In this document: in pieces, positions 1-8,839 of the stretch | How positions within the stretch are numbered: the first letter of the stretch is position 1 | Layout of the letters: every line of letters begins with the position of its first letter | Position numbers and translations under genes: made by a program | The notes under the pieces: model-generated | What the model was told of the DNA's origin: nothing | Database searches by the model: none | What the model saw: the letters and a program-made list of their open reading frames with translations, nothing else | Source: Streptomyces prunicolor NBRC 13075 | Lineage (GTDB): Bacteria; Actinomycetota; Actinomycetes; Streptomycetales; Streptomycetaceae | Direction of reading: 5' to 3' | Assembly (NCBI RefSeq): GCF_000367365.1 | Contig: NZ_BARF01000049.1 | Location: 24,344-88,343, forward strand | DNA: 64,000 nt

Positions 1-2
1 AC

Positions 3-236
3 GGGTGCGAAGCGCCCGAGGGGGTTTCCGCCGCGCGTCCAGAGACGCAGGGCGGTGTTTCCGCCGGAGGGGCGGAGGCGCCGCGCATATCCCCGGGTGG
101 GGAGCCCGAGGTGCCGCACGCCGTCCTCATCGGGGAGTTGGAGGCTTCGGACGATCTCTCTGCCGGGGAGTCACGGGGGACGGACGAACCTCGCGCCGGG
201 GGCCGTAGTAAACCGCGTCCCCTTCAGAAGCCCTGA
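3..236 (+). CDS. Possible C-terminal end of an upstream gene (partial)
   Basis: Reading from position 3 in the third frame gives 77 codons ending at TGA 234-236 without interruption. Third positions are strongly G/C, unlike the other two plus frames. The translation is a low-complexity Gly/Ala/Pro/Glu tail with no domain I recognise. Because a NarL-type response regulator follows, it could be the tail of a partner sensor kinase, but no kinase motif is in the window, so that is a guess. The start lies outside the window. Positions 237-369 hold only the leader of the next gene. Confidence 0.4.
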   Translation, partial: GCEAPEGVSAARPETQGGVSAGGAEAPRISPGGEPEVPHAVLIGELEASDDLSAGESRGTDEPRAGGRSKPRPLQKP

Positions 237-369
237 CACCGCGAACCGCGTTCCATCCTGAAGTCGGCCCCGTCCCCCACCGGGCCACCCCGTAGCCGCC
301 CGCAAGGCCGGTCGAGTCGAGTGGCGGTGCGCAGGGCAGAATGGGGCCGGGCTAGCGAAGGAGATTCAC

Positions 370-1041
370 GTGGCCATCCGCGTCCTACTGGTTGATGACC
401 AGCCGCTGCTGCGAACCGGGTTCCGGATGATTCTGGAGGCGGAGCAGGATCTCGCGGTCGTCGGCGAGGCCGGTGACGGACTGCAGGCGCTCGACCAGGT
501 GCGGGCTCTGCAGCCCGATGTGGTGCTGATGGACATCCGTATGCCGCGGATGGACGGGGTGGAGGCGACCCGGCAGATCACCGGTCCCGGGCGGGACGGT
601 CCGGCGAAGGTGCTGGTGCTGACCACGTTCGACCTCGACGAGTACGTCGTGGAGGCGTTGCGGGCCGGTGCCAGTGGCTTCCTGCTCAAGGACGCGCCGG
701 CGAACGAACTCGTGCAGGCGATCCGGGTGGTGGCCTCCGGTGAGGCCATGCTCGCGCCCAGCATCACGCGGCGGCTGCTCGACAAGTACGCCAGCCATCT
801 GCCGTCGGGTGACGAGCCCGTCCCGGACGCCCTGCACACGTTGACCGAGCGTGAGGTCGAGGTGCTGAAGCTGGTGGCGCGCGGGCTGTCGAACGCCGAG
901 ATCGCCGCCGATCTCTTCGTCAGCGAGACCACCGTCAAGACGCACGTGGGGCACGTCCTCACCAAACTGGGCCTGCGGGACCGGGTGCAGGCCGCGGTGT
1001 ACGCGTACGAGAGTGGTCTGGTGCGTCCCGGCGCGCAGTAG
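370..1041 (+). CDS. NarL/FixJ-type two-component response regulator
   Basis: 223 aa. The N-terminal receiver domain has the acidic pair D9-D10, phospho-acceptor D55 in 'VVLMDIRMP' and conserved K107 in 'FLLKD'. A LuxR-type helix-turn-helix follows at about residues 157-215 ('LTEREVEVLKLVARGLSNAEI' region, recognition helix near 'SETTVKTHVG'). The protein should bind DNA when phosphorylated by a histidine kinase. The GTG start is chosen because GAAGGAG lies 6 bases upstream and the receiver fold begins at once. No kinase gene is visible here; the target genes cannot be told from sequence. Confidence 0.9.
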   Translation: MAIRVLLVDDQPLLRTGFRMILEAEQDLAVVGEAGDGLQALDQVRALQPDVVLMDIRMPRMDGVEATRQITGPGRDGPAKVLVLTTFDLDEYVVEALRAGASGFLLKDAPANELVQAIRVVASGEAMLAPSITRRLLDKYASHLPSGDEPVPDALHTLTEREVEVLKLVARGLSNAEIAADLFVSETTVKTHVGHVLTKLGLRDRVQAAVYAYESGLVRPGAQ

Positions 1042-1082
1042 CCGCAGTAGCCGTCGTAGTCGCAGCAGGCAGCCGTATGTAC

Positions 1083-1118
1083 GAAGAGGGCGCCCCTTCC
1101 TGACAGGGCGCCCTCTTC
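1083..1118. terminator. Perfect 13-bp hairpin after the response regulator
   Basis: GAAGAGGGCGCCC (1083-1095) pairs perfectly with 1106-1118 around a 10-base loop. It sits 41 bases after the regulator stop and faces the end of the convergent lipoprotein gene, so it may act in both directions. Confidence 0.85.
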
Positions 1119-1240
1119 TGTGTGTGCGGGCCCGGGTCAGCTGCTGCCGTGTCCGGTCCACAGGCCGGTGGCCAGTCCCGCCGGAGTCGGCGGGGCTGGC
1201 CACTGGTCGAGCTTGAGTACTGCGTGTGCCGGTCGGAGCG

Positions 1241-2845
1241 TCAGTTGCCCACGCCGCGGCCCAGCTCCCAGAGCTGGAGGGTCGAGGAGGAGTTGAGCAC
1301 GTATGCGGTGCCCGTGACGTCGTCGCGGGCGGCGACGTACTGCTTGCCCTGCCACAGCGGGATCAGCGGGACGTCGGTGGCGACGATGTCCTGAATGGCC
1401 GTGAGGCTCTTGGACGCGGCGAGCCGGTCGGCCTCGCGGCGGGACTCCGGGATCAGGGTGCTCCTGATCTTGGTGCTGACGTACGGCGAGCCGAGGGTGT
1501 TGTCCTTGTCGAGGAAGGGCGCGAGGTAGTTGTCGGCGTCGGGGAAGTCCGGGAACCAGCCCATCCCGTAGACGTCGTACTTGCCCTTCTGCTCGGCCGG
1601 GCGGAACGTCGCCCAGGGGGTGCCCTTGATGCTGACGTCGAACAGGCCGCTGTCGTTGAGCTGCTTCTGGAGCTGCTCGAACTCTTCCTTGGTGGCCGAG
1701 CCGTAGTGGTCGGTCGTGTAGTTCAGGGTCAGCTTCACCGGAGTGGTGATGTTGGCCGCTTCCATCAGCGTCTTGGCCTTGGAGACGCTCGGGTCGCCGT
1801 ACTTGTTGAAGAACGAGTTCGAGTGGCCCGTGATGGTCGCCGGGACCATGGAGTAGAGCGGCTCGGCCTCGGTGCCGTAGACCTTGGAGACGAGTTCGCC
1901 GCGGTCGATGATCTGGGCCATCGCCTCGCGTACGGCCTTGGTCTTCACGGTCGGGGCGTTGGTGTTGAAGCCCAGGTAGCGGATTTCGAGGCCGGGCATC
2001 TCGACGAGGTCGACGTCGCCGTCCGTGTCGTCGCTGAGCTTCTGGATCTGCTCCGGCGTCATGGTGCGCGTCATGACGTCGATGTCGCCCTTGTTGATGG
2101 CGCTGCCCATGGCGTCGGCGTCCGCGAAGGTACGCATCTCGACCTTGGTGTTGTTCACCTTCAAAGCACCCTTGTAATTGGGGTTCTTGGTGAACGTGGC
2201 CGTGGTGATCGCGTCGTCCTTCTTCGCGACCGAGAGGGTGTACGGGCCGGAGCCGTCGATGTCGAAACCGTCGCGCAGCTTGTCCTTCTGGTAGTCGTCC
2301 GGATTCACGATGCCGGCGACGGGAGTGGACAGCTTGTACGGGAACGTGGCGTCGGCCGTCTTCAGGTGGAAGATGACTTCGCGGTCGCCCTGGGTCTCGA
2401 CGGTGTCGACGGTGGACAGCAGGGCGAACACACCGCTGTCGGCCTTGATGCGCATCGCGCGGTCGACGGAGTACTTCACATCTTCCGCGGTGATCTTGTC
2501 GCCGTTGGCGAACTTCAGACCCTCGCGCAGGGTGCAGGCGTAGCGCTCGTTGCCGGTGTCGGTGAAGCCGCACTTCTCGGCGGCCTCGGGCACCGGGTCG
2601 CCCTCGCCCTTGGGCTGGATCATCAGGGTCTGCACGGTCTGGCGCAGGATGTTCCAGGTGCCGACGTCGTAGGCGTAGGCGGGGTCGAGCGGCGCCGGAG
2701 CGTCCTTCGTCGCCTCGAACCGGTCCGTGGTGCCGACGATGATCGCATCGTCGCTGGAACTCCCGCTGCCGGAGCCGCCACACGCGGCGAGCACCGGCGC
2801 GAGCAGGCCGACGACGGCCGGCAGCACCAAAGTCTTGCGGTTCAT
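1241..2845 (-). CDS. Peptide/nickel-type ABC transporter substrate-binding lipoprotein (family 5)
   Basis: 534 aa. The N-terminus is a lipoprotein signal: Met-Asn-Arg-Lys, a hydrophobic stretch and the lipobox 'LAAC' followed by a Gly/Ser linker, so the protein should be anchored outside the membrane. The length and the body, including 'FANGDKITAEDVKYSVDRAM' near residue 110, fit the OppA/DppA family (SBP_bac_5), which delivers oligopeptides or similar ligands to an ABC permease. GGAG lies about 10 bases before the ATG. No permease or ATPase gene is adjacent, so it either serves a transporter encoded elsewhere or acts as a sensor. The ligand is unknown. Confidence 0.9.
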   Translation of the reverse strand: MNRKTLVLPAVVGLLAPVLAACGGSGSGSSSDDAIIVGTTDRFEATKDAPAPLDPAYAYDVGTWNILRQTVQTLMIQPKGEGDPVPEAAEKCGFTDTGNERYACTLREGLKFANGDKITAEDVKYSVDRAMRIKADSGVFALLSTVDTVETQGDREVIFHLKTADATFPYKLSTPVAGIVNPDDYQKDKLRDGFDIDGSGPYTLSVAKKDDAITTATFTKNPNYKGALKVNNTKVEMRTFADADAMGSAINKGDIDVMTRTMTPEQIQKLSDDTDGDVDLVEMPGLEIRYLGFNTNAPTVKTKAVREAMAQIIDRGELVSKVYGTEAEPLYSMVPATITGHSNSFFNKYGDPSVSKAKTLMEAANITTPVKLTLNYTTDHYGSATKEEFEQLQKQLNDSGLFDVSIKGTPWATFRPAEQKGKYDVYGMGWFPDFPDADNYLAPFLDKDNTLGSPYVSTKIRSTLIPESRREADRLAASKSLTAIQDIVATDVPLIPLWQGKQYVAARDDVTGTAYVLNSSSTLQLWELGRGVGN

Positions 2846-3272
2846 GCGGGAGTTTCTCCAGAGCTGTTCGAGTCCGTGTACCCGACATACATGGGGTGGT
2901 GATGTCGATCACGGGGGTAAGGGCGATGTTCTCGCGTTGAGATTAGTCCGGACCCGCACGGGGGTTCACGGTCACCGTAGTTGAGTTCCCATCACGCAGC
3001 GGAACCGGCTGTGGACAGACCGAAAACCCGTCGAGGGAAGGATTAGTGCAGGGTTTCACCAATCGGGACACAAGGGTGCGTGATCGGCCTCGGAAATGGG
3101 GTGAACAGCACAGGGCGACGACGATGTCGACCCTCCGGCACGTGGGGAACCTCACACGCTTCAACTCGGTTGGAGAGCAACGGAATTCGGCCGGTCGGCC
3201 GGGTCCGAATTCCTTTCCCATTGGCACCATTGGACTTTGCACGCTCGGTGAACAGCTGGCGCATTTCCGTCA
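2846..3272. other. Intergenic region without a supported gene
   Basis: 427 bases between the lipoprotein gene and the HAD gene, both on the minus strand. The open frames here lack ribosome sites and coding bias. It should hold the promoter of the lipoprotein gene. The only clear structure is an inverted repeat with 9-bp perfect arms, GGAATTCGG (3182-3190) and CCGAATTCC (3205-3213), with more GC pairing inside. It may end transcription of the HAD gene. Confidence 0.6.
3182..3213. terminator. Inverted repeat, possible terminator of the HAD gene
   Basis: Arms GGAATTCGG and CCGAATTCC, 9 of 9 paired, enclose a GC-rich centre that can pair further. It lies about 60 bases beyond the stop of the minus-strand HAD gene. 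There is no strong U-tract, so an operator is an alternative. Confidence 0.45.
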
Positions 3273-3968
3273 TCAGTCGGCCATCAGTCCGCGCAGAAAT
3301 GCCAGGTCGACGACTTCCAGCGAGGTCACGACGGTGCGCCGGACGGCCGGGGCGATGGGCGCCACGGACGGCACGGCCACCACCAGGCAGCCCGCCGCCT
3401 CCGCCGCCGCGACACCGGTCGCGGTGTCCTCCACGACGGCACAGCGGGCCGGGTCGACGCCGAGTCCGGCGGCGGCCAGCAGATACGGGTCGGGGTACGG
3501 CTTGGTACGCGCCACCTCGTCGCCGGCCACCGTCAGCGCGAAGTGCTGGGGGCCGAGCGCGGTCAGGACGCGGTCGATGATGCGCCGGTGCGAGGCGGAG
3601 ACCAGGGCCGTGGGGATCTCGTACTCCGCCAGCTCGGCCAGGAGTCTGGCGGCGCCCGGCATCAGCGGCAGGGCCCGCCCGATGCGGTCCTCGAAGCCCG
3701 CGTTGAGCAGGACGGACAGTTCGGCGAGGGCGATGTCGGCGCCGGTGGCCTCGATCAGGAAGCCGGCGCTGCGGGTCATGGGGCCGCCGACCACGACATG
3801 GCGCCAGGAGTCGTCGAGGGTGTGTCCGAGGGCGGCGAAGACCTCGACCTCGACGTCCCACCAGAAGCCCTCGGTGTCCACCAGGGTGCCGTCCATGTCG
3901 AGGAGTACGGCCTGGAGTGCTGAGCCTTCGGCCGTACGGGTTCCGAGCGCGGGGACCGTGCTGGTCAT
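3273..3968 (-). CDS. HAD-superfamily phosphatase (beta-phosphoglucomutase-like)
   Basis: 231 aa. The HAD nucleophile motif 'LLDMDGTLVDTE' places the catalytic aspartates at D24 and D26. The small cap insertion after it, the Ser/Thr motif in 'TALVSASHR' and the late acidic motif 'VVEDTATGV' complete the family signature. Such enzymes dephosphorylate small metabolites or sugar phosphates; the substrate cannot be read from sequence. A strong ribosome site (AAGGAGGTG) precedes the ATG. It lies downstream of metH on the same strand, but a hairpin at 3996-4034 separates them, so joint transcription is doubtful. Confidence 0.88.
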   Translation of the reverse strand: MTSTVPALGTRTAEGSALQAVLLDMDGTLVDTEGFWWDVEVEVFAALGHTLDDSWRHVVVGGPMTRSAGFLIEATGADIALAELSVLLNAGFEDRIGRALPLMPGAARLLAELAEYEIPTALVSASHRRIIDRVLTALGPQHFALTVAGDEVARTKPYPDPYLLAAAGLGVDPARCAVVEDTATGVAAAEAAGCLVVAVPSVAPIAPAVRRTVVTSLEVVDLAFLRGLMAD

Positions 3969-3995
3969 CCTGGCGCACCTCCTTGAGGGACGATC

Positions 3996-4034
3996 AGGCC
4001 GGCCGCCCCTGATACCTACAAGGGCGACCGGCCT
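3996..4034. terminator. Hairpin between metH and the HAD gene
   Basis: AGGCCGGCCGCCC (3996-4008) pairs with AGGGCGACCGGCCT (4021-4034) apart from one mismatch. It lies 85 bases beyond the metH stop and upstream of the HAD start, as expected for the metH terminator. Confidence 0.65.
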
Positions 4035-4118
4035 GCGGTGGACCGACCAGTGTACGACTTATCCGATCAGTGTGCTCGTCCGTTCCGTGCGCCTGTGGAT
4101 TCAGCGCTCGGAGGTCGC

Positions 4119-7100
4119 TCAGCGCGCGTTGAAGTACTTCGCCTCCGGGTGGTGGATGACGATCGCGTCCGTGGACTGCTCCGGGTGCAGCTGGAACTCC
4201 TCCGAGAGGTGGACGCCGATGCGCTCCGGCTCCAGCATGGCGGCGATCTTCGCGCGGTCCTCCAGGTCGGGGCAGGCGCCGTAGCCGAGGGAGAAGCGGG
4301 CGCCGCGGTACTTGAGGGCGAACATGTCCTCGACGTCGGTGGGGTCCTCGCCGGCGAAGCCGAGTTCGGACCGCACGCGCGCGTGCCAGTACTCGGCGAG
4401 CGCCTCGGCCAACTGGACGGACAGGCCGTGCAGTTCGAGGTAGTCGCGGTAGGAGTTCGCCTCGAAGAGCTTCGCGGTCTCCTCGCCGATGCGGTTGCCC
4501 ATGGTGACGATCTGGAAGCCGACGACGTCGGTCTCGCCGGACTCCTCCGGGCGGAAGAAGTCGGCCAGGCAGAGACGGCGGCCGCGGCGCTGGCGCGGGA
4601 AGGTGAAGCGGGTGCGCTCGTTGCCCTCGTCGTCCAGGATGATCAGGTCGTCGTCCTTGGACACGCAGGGGAAGTAGCCGTAGACGACGGCCGCTTCGAG
4701 CAGGTTGTCGGTCTGGAGCTTGTCCAGCAGGCCGCGCAGGCGGGGGCGGCCCTCGGTCTCGACGAGTTCCTCGTAGGTCGGTCCGTCGCCCGTGCGGGCC
4801 TGCTTGAGGCCCCACTGGCCCTTGAAGAGGGCGCCCTCGTCCAGCCAGGACGCGTACTCCTTGAGCTGGATGCCCTTGATGACCCGGGTGCCGCGGAACG
4901 GCGCCTCGGGGATCGGGTTGTCGATGGACACGTCGGAGCGGACGTGGCCCTCCTCGGGGCGCTCCTCGACCTCTGTGACGGCCGCCGTCGCCCGCACCCT
5001 GCGCTGCTTGAGCTCGGGCAGCTTCGCGCCGGGCACACCGCGCTTGACGCCGATCAGGGCGTCCATCAGGCGCAGGCCCTCGAACGCGTCGCGGGCGTAA
5101 CGGACTTCGCCCTCGTAGATCTCGTGCAGGTCCTGCTCGACGTAGGCGCGGGTCAGCGCGGCGCCGCCCAGGATGACCGGGTAGTCGGCGGCCATCTTGC
5201 GCTGGTTGAGCTCCTGGAGGTTCTCCTTCATGATCACCGTGGACTTGACCAGGAGGCCGGACATGCCGATGACGTCCGCGCGGTGCTCCTCGGCGGCTTC
5301 CAGGATCGCGGAAACCGGCTGCTTGATGCCGAGGTTGACGACGTTGTAGCCGTTGTTGGACAGGATGATGTCGACGAGGTTCTTGCCGATGTCGTGGACG
5401 TCGCCGCGCACCGTGGCGAGCACGATGGTGCCCTTGCCCTCGGCGTCCGACTTCTCCATGTGCGGTTCGAGATAGGCGACCGCGGTCTTCATGACCTCGG
5501 CGGACTGGAGCACGAACGGCAGCTGCATCTGGCCGGAGCCGAACAGTTCGCCGACGACCTTCATGCCGTCCAGGAGTGTCGCGTTGACGATGTCGAGAGC
5601 GGGACGGGTCTCCAACGCCTCGGCCAGGTCGGTCTCCAGGCCGTTCTTCTCGCCGTCGATGATCCGCCGCTTGAGCCGCTCGTCCAGCGGGAGGGCGGCC
5701 AGCTCCTCGGCGCGGCCCGCCGTCCGGGACTTGGTGGTGGCTCCCTCGAAGAGGGCCATCAGCTTCTGGAGCGGGTCGTAGCCCTCTGCGCGGCGGTCGT
5801 AGACCAGGTCGAGGGCCGTCTGCACCTCTTCCTCGGTGAAGCGGGCGATCGGGAGGATCTTCGAGGCGTGCACGATCGCCGAGTCGAGGCCCGCCTTGAC
5901 GCATTCGTCGAGGAAGACGGAGTTGAGCAGGACGCGGGCGGCCGGGTTGAGGCCGAAGGAGATGTTGGACAGGCCCAGCGTGGTCTGCACGTCCGGGCGG
6001 CGGGCCTTGAGGCGGCGGATCGCCTCGATGGTGGCGATGCCGTCGCCGCGGGACTCCTCCTGGCCGGTGCAGATGGTGAAGGTCAGGGTGTCGATGAGGA
6101 TGTCCGACTCGTGGATGCCCCAGTTCGTCGTGAGGTCCTCGATCAGCCGCTCGGCGATGGCGACCTTGTGCTCCGGGGTGCGGGCCTGGCCCTCCTCGTC
6201 GATGGTCAGCGCGATGAGGGCGGCGCCGTGTTCCTGCGCCAGCCTGGTGACCTTCGCGAAGCGGGACTCGGGGCCGTCGCCGTCCTCGTAGTTGACGGAG
6301 TTGATGACCGCGCGGCCACCGATCTTCTCCAACCCGGCCCGGATGACCGGGACTTCGGTGGAGTCCAGGACGATCGGCAGGGTGGAGGCGGTGGCGAAGC
6401 GGCCGGCCAGTTCCTCCATGTCGGCGACGCCGTCGCGGCCGACGTAGTCCACGCAGAGGTCCAGCATGTGGGCGCCCTCGCGGATCTGGTCGCGGGCCAT
6501 CTCCACGCAGTCGTCCCAGCGGGCGTCCAGCATGGCCTCGCGGAACTTCTTCGAGCCGTTGGCGTTCGTACGCTCGCCGATCGCCATGTAGGCGGTGTCC
6601 TGGCGGAACGGGACCGTCTGGTAGAGCGACGCGGCGCCCGGCTCGGGCTGGGGGTGACGCTCGGTGGGCGTGGCCTCGCGGACGCGCTCGACGAGCTGGC
6701 GCAGGTGCTCGGGGGTCGTACCGCAGCAGCCGCCGACCAGGTTCAGGCCGTAGTCGTGGACGAAGTGCTGCTGGGCGTCCGCCAGGCCCTCGGGGTCGAG
6801 CGGGAAGTGGGCGCCGTCCTTGGTGAGGATGGGCAGGCCCGCGTTCGGCATGCAGAGCAGCGGGGTGCGGGAGTGGCGGGCGAGATAGCGCAGGTGCTCG
6901 CTCATCTCGGCGGGGCCCGTCGAGCAGTTCAGGCCGATCATGTCGATGCCGAGGGGTTCGAGCGCGGTCAGCGCGGCGCCGATCTCGGAGCCCAGGAGCA
7001 TGGTGCCGGTGGTCTCGAAGGCCATGGAGACCAGCAGGGGTACGTCGACGCCGGTCGCCTCCATGGCGCGGCGGGCGCCCAGGATCGACGACTTGGTCTG

Positions 7101-7637
7101 GAGGAGGTCCTGGGTGGTCTCGACGATCAGGGCGTCGGCGCCGCCGGCGAGCAGGCCCTCGGCGTTCGCCTGGAAGCCGTCGCGGAGGGTGGCGTAGCCG
7201 ATGTGGCCGAGGGTGGGCAGCTTGGTGCCGGGGCCGATGGAGCCGAGGACCCAGCGCTGGCGGCCGTCGCGGGCGGTGAAGTCGTCGGCGGTCTCGCGGG
7301 CGATGCGGGCGCCGGACTCGGAGAGTTCGTGGACGCGCTCGGGGATGTCGTACTCGGCCATGGCGGAGTGGTTCGCGCCGAAGGTGTTCGTCTCGACGCA
7401 GTCCACGCCGACGCCGAAGTACTCCTCGTGGACCGAGCGGACGATGTCCGGGCGGGTGATGTTCAGGATCTCGTTGCAGCCTTCGAGGTTCTCGAAGTCC
7501 TCGATGGTGGGGTCCTGTGCCTGGAGCATGGTGCCCATGGCTCCGTCGGCGACCACCACGCGGGTGGCGAGTGCCTCTCGGAGCGCGGACACACGGGTCC
7601 GGCTGTCAGCAGAAGGGGTCAGTGGCGACGAGGCCAT
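4119..7637 (-). CDS. metH: Cobalamin-dependent methionine synthase
   Basis: 1172 aa, a full-length four-module MetH. The homocysteine-binding barrel (about 15-325) has the zinc cysteines in 'GLNCSTGP' near 236 and 'GGCCGTTPEH' near 304. The pterin (methyl-THF) barrel follows at about 340-600, a B12 cap near 640-740, and the B12-binding domain has the axial-ligand motif 'DVHDIGKN' near 745. The AdoMet reactivation domain occupies the C-terminus from about 900. It methylates homocysteine in the cytosol using 5-methyl-THF. The 5' leader was checked for a cobalamin riboswitch: no 'GCCACTG' B12 box or matching core was found. The ATG at 7637 is the natural start, at the head of the Hcy domain. Confidence 0.97.
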   Translation of the reverse strand: MASSPLTPSADSRTRVSALREALATRVVVADGAMGTMLQAQDPTIEDFENLEGCNEILNITRPDIVRSVHEEYFGVGVDCVETNTFGANHSAMAEYDIPERVHELSESGARIARETADDFTARDGRQRWVLGSIGPGTKLPTLGHIGYATLRDGFQANAEGLLAGGADALIVETTQDLLQTKSSILGARRAMEATGVDVPLLVSMAFETTGTMLLGSEIGAALTALEPLGIDMIGLNCSTGPAEMSEHLRYLARHSRTPLLCMPNAGLPILTKDGAHFPLDPEGLADAQQHFVHDYGLNLVGGCCGTTPEHLRQLVERVREATPTERHPQPEPGAASLYQTVPFRQDTAYMAIGERTNANGSKKFREAMLDARWDDCVEMARDQIREGAHMLDLCVDYVGRDGVADMEELAGRFATASTLPIVLDSTEVPVIRAGLEKIGGRAVINSVNYEDGDGPESRFAKVTRLAQEHGAALIALTIDEEGQARTPEHKVAIAERLIEDLTTNWGIHESDILIDTLTFTICTGQEESRGDGIATIEAIRRLKARRPDVQTTLGLSNISFGLNPAARVLLNSVFLDECVKAGLDSAIVHASKILPIARFTEEEVQTALDLVYDRRAEGYDPLQKLMALFEGATTKSRTAGRAEELAALPLDERLKRRIIDGEKNGLETDLAEALETRPALDIVNATLLDGMKVVGELFGSGQMQLPFVLQSAEVMKTAVAYLEPHMEKSDAEGKGTIVLATVRGDVHDIGKNLVDIILSNNGYNVVNLGIKQPVSAILEAAEEHRADVIGMSGLLVKSTVIMKENLQELNQRKMAADYPVILGGAALTRAYVEQDLHEIYEGEVRYARDAFEGLRLMDALIGVKRGVPGAKLPELKQRRVRATAAVTEVEERPEEGHVRSDVSIDNPIPEAPFRGTRVIKGIQLKEYASWLDEGALFKGQWGLKQARTGDGPTYEELVETEGRPRLRGLLDKLQTDNLLEAAVVYGYFPCVSKDDDLIILDDEGNERTRFTFPRQRRGRRLCLADFFRPEESGETDVVGFQIVTMGNRIGEETAKLFEANSYRDYLELHGLSVQLAEALAEYWHARVRSELGFAGEDPTDVEDMFALKYRGARFSLGYGACPDLEDRAKIAAMLEPERIGVHLSEEFQLHPEQSTDAIVIHHPEAKYFNAR

Positions 7638-7978
7638 GAAAGGGGCTCCCTGGAGTGCGACGGCTGTCGGCTTTGCGGCTTCCCCGGGAACCTCTCACGG
7701 AACTCCCCGGGGAGCGTGCACGTCGCCAGCGTAACGGGGTCGGGCGGGAGCGTGCTTGAAGCGTCCATGGGACGGACCGGGGTGACGGAGCGGCGGACCG
7801 AGGTGACGGGCGGGTCGACGCCGTCTAGGTTCTCGCGACAAGTGGCGCAACAGGAGACGTGACCGGAATCAGCCGACCATTAGCGGGAGGTCGGCATGGA
7901 CCGGTAGTGTTCGACATTGCCGAACGGCGGCAGCGACGTCGCGCGTCGACGGTCGAACGGGACGGAGGCAGTACGGCG
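7638..7978. other. Divergent metH/gylR promoter region
   Basis: Holds the metH leader and the gylR promoter and candidate operator. In the metH leader an imperfect GC-rich inverted repeat (TTCCCCGGGA near 7680 against TCCCCGGGGA near 7703) could form a hairpin. No known riboswitch consensus was seen. The candidate GylR site lies at 7909-7925. Confidence 0.6.
7909..7925. promoter_or_regulatory. Candidate GylR operator upstream of gylR
   Basis: GTTCGACATTGCCGAAC has 5-bp arms GTTCG/CGAAC. Its reverse complement, GTTCGGCAATGTCGAAC, matches the site in front of glpF (9017-9033) at 15 of 17 positions. Two near-identical sites, one before the IclR-type repressor gene and one before the glycerol operon, are what autoregulation plus operon control would need. 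The link to GylR is inferred. Confidence 0.6.
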
Positions 7979-8752
7979 ATGGCACGGAACATCCAGTCGC
8001 TCGAACGGGCGGCCGCGATGCTGCGCCTGCTCGCGGGCGGCGAGCGACGGCTCGGCCTCTCGGACATCGCCTCGTCGCTCGGTCTCGCCAAGGGCACGGC
8101 CCACGGCATCCTGCGCACCCTCCAGCAGGAGGGCTTCGTCGAGCAGGACGACGTCTCCGGGCGCTATCAGCTCGGCGCCGAACTGCTGCGCCTGGGCACC
8201 ACCTACCTCGACGTCCACGAGCTGCGGGCCCGCGCCCTGGTGTGGACGGACGACCTGGCCCGCTCCAGCGGCGAAAGCGTGCACCTGGGAGTGCTGCATC
8301 AGCACGGCGTCCTGATCGTGCACCACGTCTTCCGCCCCGACGACAGCCGGCAGGTCCTGGAGATCGGGGCCATGCAGCCGCTGCACTCGACGGCCCTGGG
8401 CAAGGTGCTGTCGGCCTTCGACCCGGTCGCGCACAGCGAGGCCCTGGAGGCCGACCGCAAGCCCTTCACCGACCGCACGGTGTCCGAGCTCGCCGACTTC
8501 GAGCACATCCTCGACGTCACGCGCGCGCGTGGGTACGCGGCCGACGTCGAGGAGACCTGGGAGGGCGTCGCGTCCATCGCCGCCCCCATCCACGACCGGC
8601 GGCGCATGCCGGTCGGCGCGGTCGGCATCACCGGGGCCGTGGAGCGGCTGTGCCGGTCGGACGAGGAGGGTGCGCTGCGCCCCGAGCTGATCGCCGCGGT
8701 ACGGGACTGCGCCCGCGCGGTGTCGCGGGATCTGGGCGCCGGGCGGTTCTGA
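7979..8752 (+). CDS. gylR: IclR-family glycerol operon regulator GylR
   Basis: 257 aa. The N-terminal winged helix has its helix-turn-helix at about residues 25-50 ('LSDIASSLGLAKGTAHGIL'), and the C-terminal IclR effector domain follows ('HSTALGKVLSAF', 'RARGYAADVEE'). It is placed directly before glpF-glpK-glpD, as in the S. coelicolor gyl locus, where GylR represses the glycerol genes. The ATG at 7979 with GGAGG just upstream is preferred over the in-frame GTG at 7859, because the longer frame would run through the candidate operator and adds 40 residues without family likeness. Confidence 0.93.
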   Translation: MARNIQSLERAAAMLRLLAGGERRLGLSDIASSLGLAKGTAHGILRTLQQEGFVEQDDVSGRYQLGAELLRLGTTYLDVHELRARALVWTDDLARSSGESVHLGVLHQHGVLIVHHVFRPDDSRQVLEIGAMQPLHSTALGKVLSAFDPVAHSEALEADRKPFTDRTVSELADFEHILDVTRARGYAADVEETWEGVASIAAPIHDRRRMPVGAVGITGAVERLCRSDEEGALRPELIAAVRDCARAVSRDLGAGRF

Positions 8753-8804
8753 CCCCGCCGGACCCCAGCGGACCCAACCGGGACCCCACCGGATTCACAG
8801 CAAA

Positions 8805-8839
8805 AAGACCGGAACGCCCCAGGGGGGCGTTCCGGTCTT
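8805..8839. terminator. Perfect 16-bp terminator between gylR and glpF
   Basis: AAGACCGGAACGCCCC (8805-8820) pairs perfectly with 8824-8839 across a 3-base loop. It separates gylR transcription from the glycerol operon. Confidence 0.9.

Noticed and set aside
3160..3215. tRNA-like look (GGTTGGAGAGCA and a GGGTCCGAATTCC stretch) suggesting a tRNA remnant or attachment site
   Set aside because: The acceptor and anticodon arms do not pair and no direct repeat flanks it; the only solid structure is a 9-bp inverted repeat.
7638..7860. Cobalamin riboswitch in the metH leader
   Set aside because: No B12 box or matching core sequence was found on the minus strand.
4038..7862. Very long plus-strand open frame opposite metH
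   Set aside because: A typical high-GC shadow of the metH frame; its translation is low-complexity Gly/Leu/Val/Asp with no domain.
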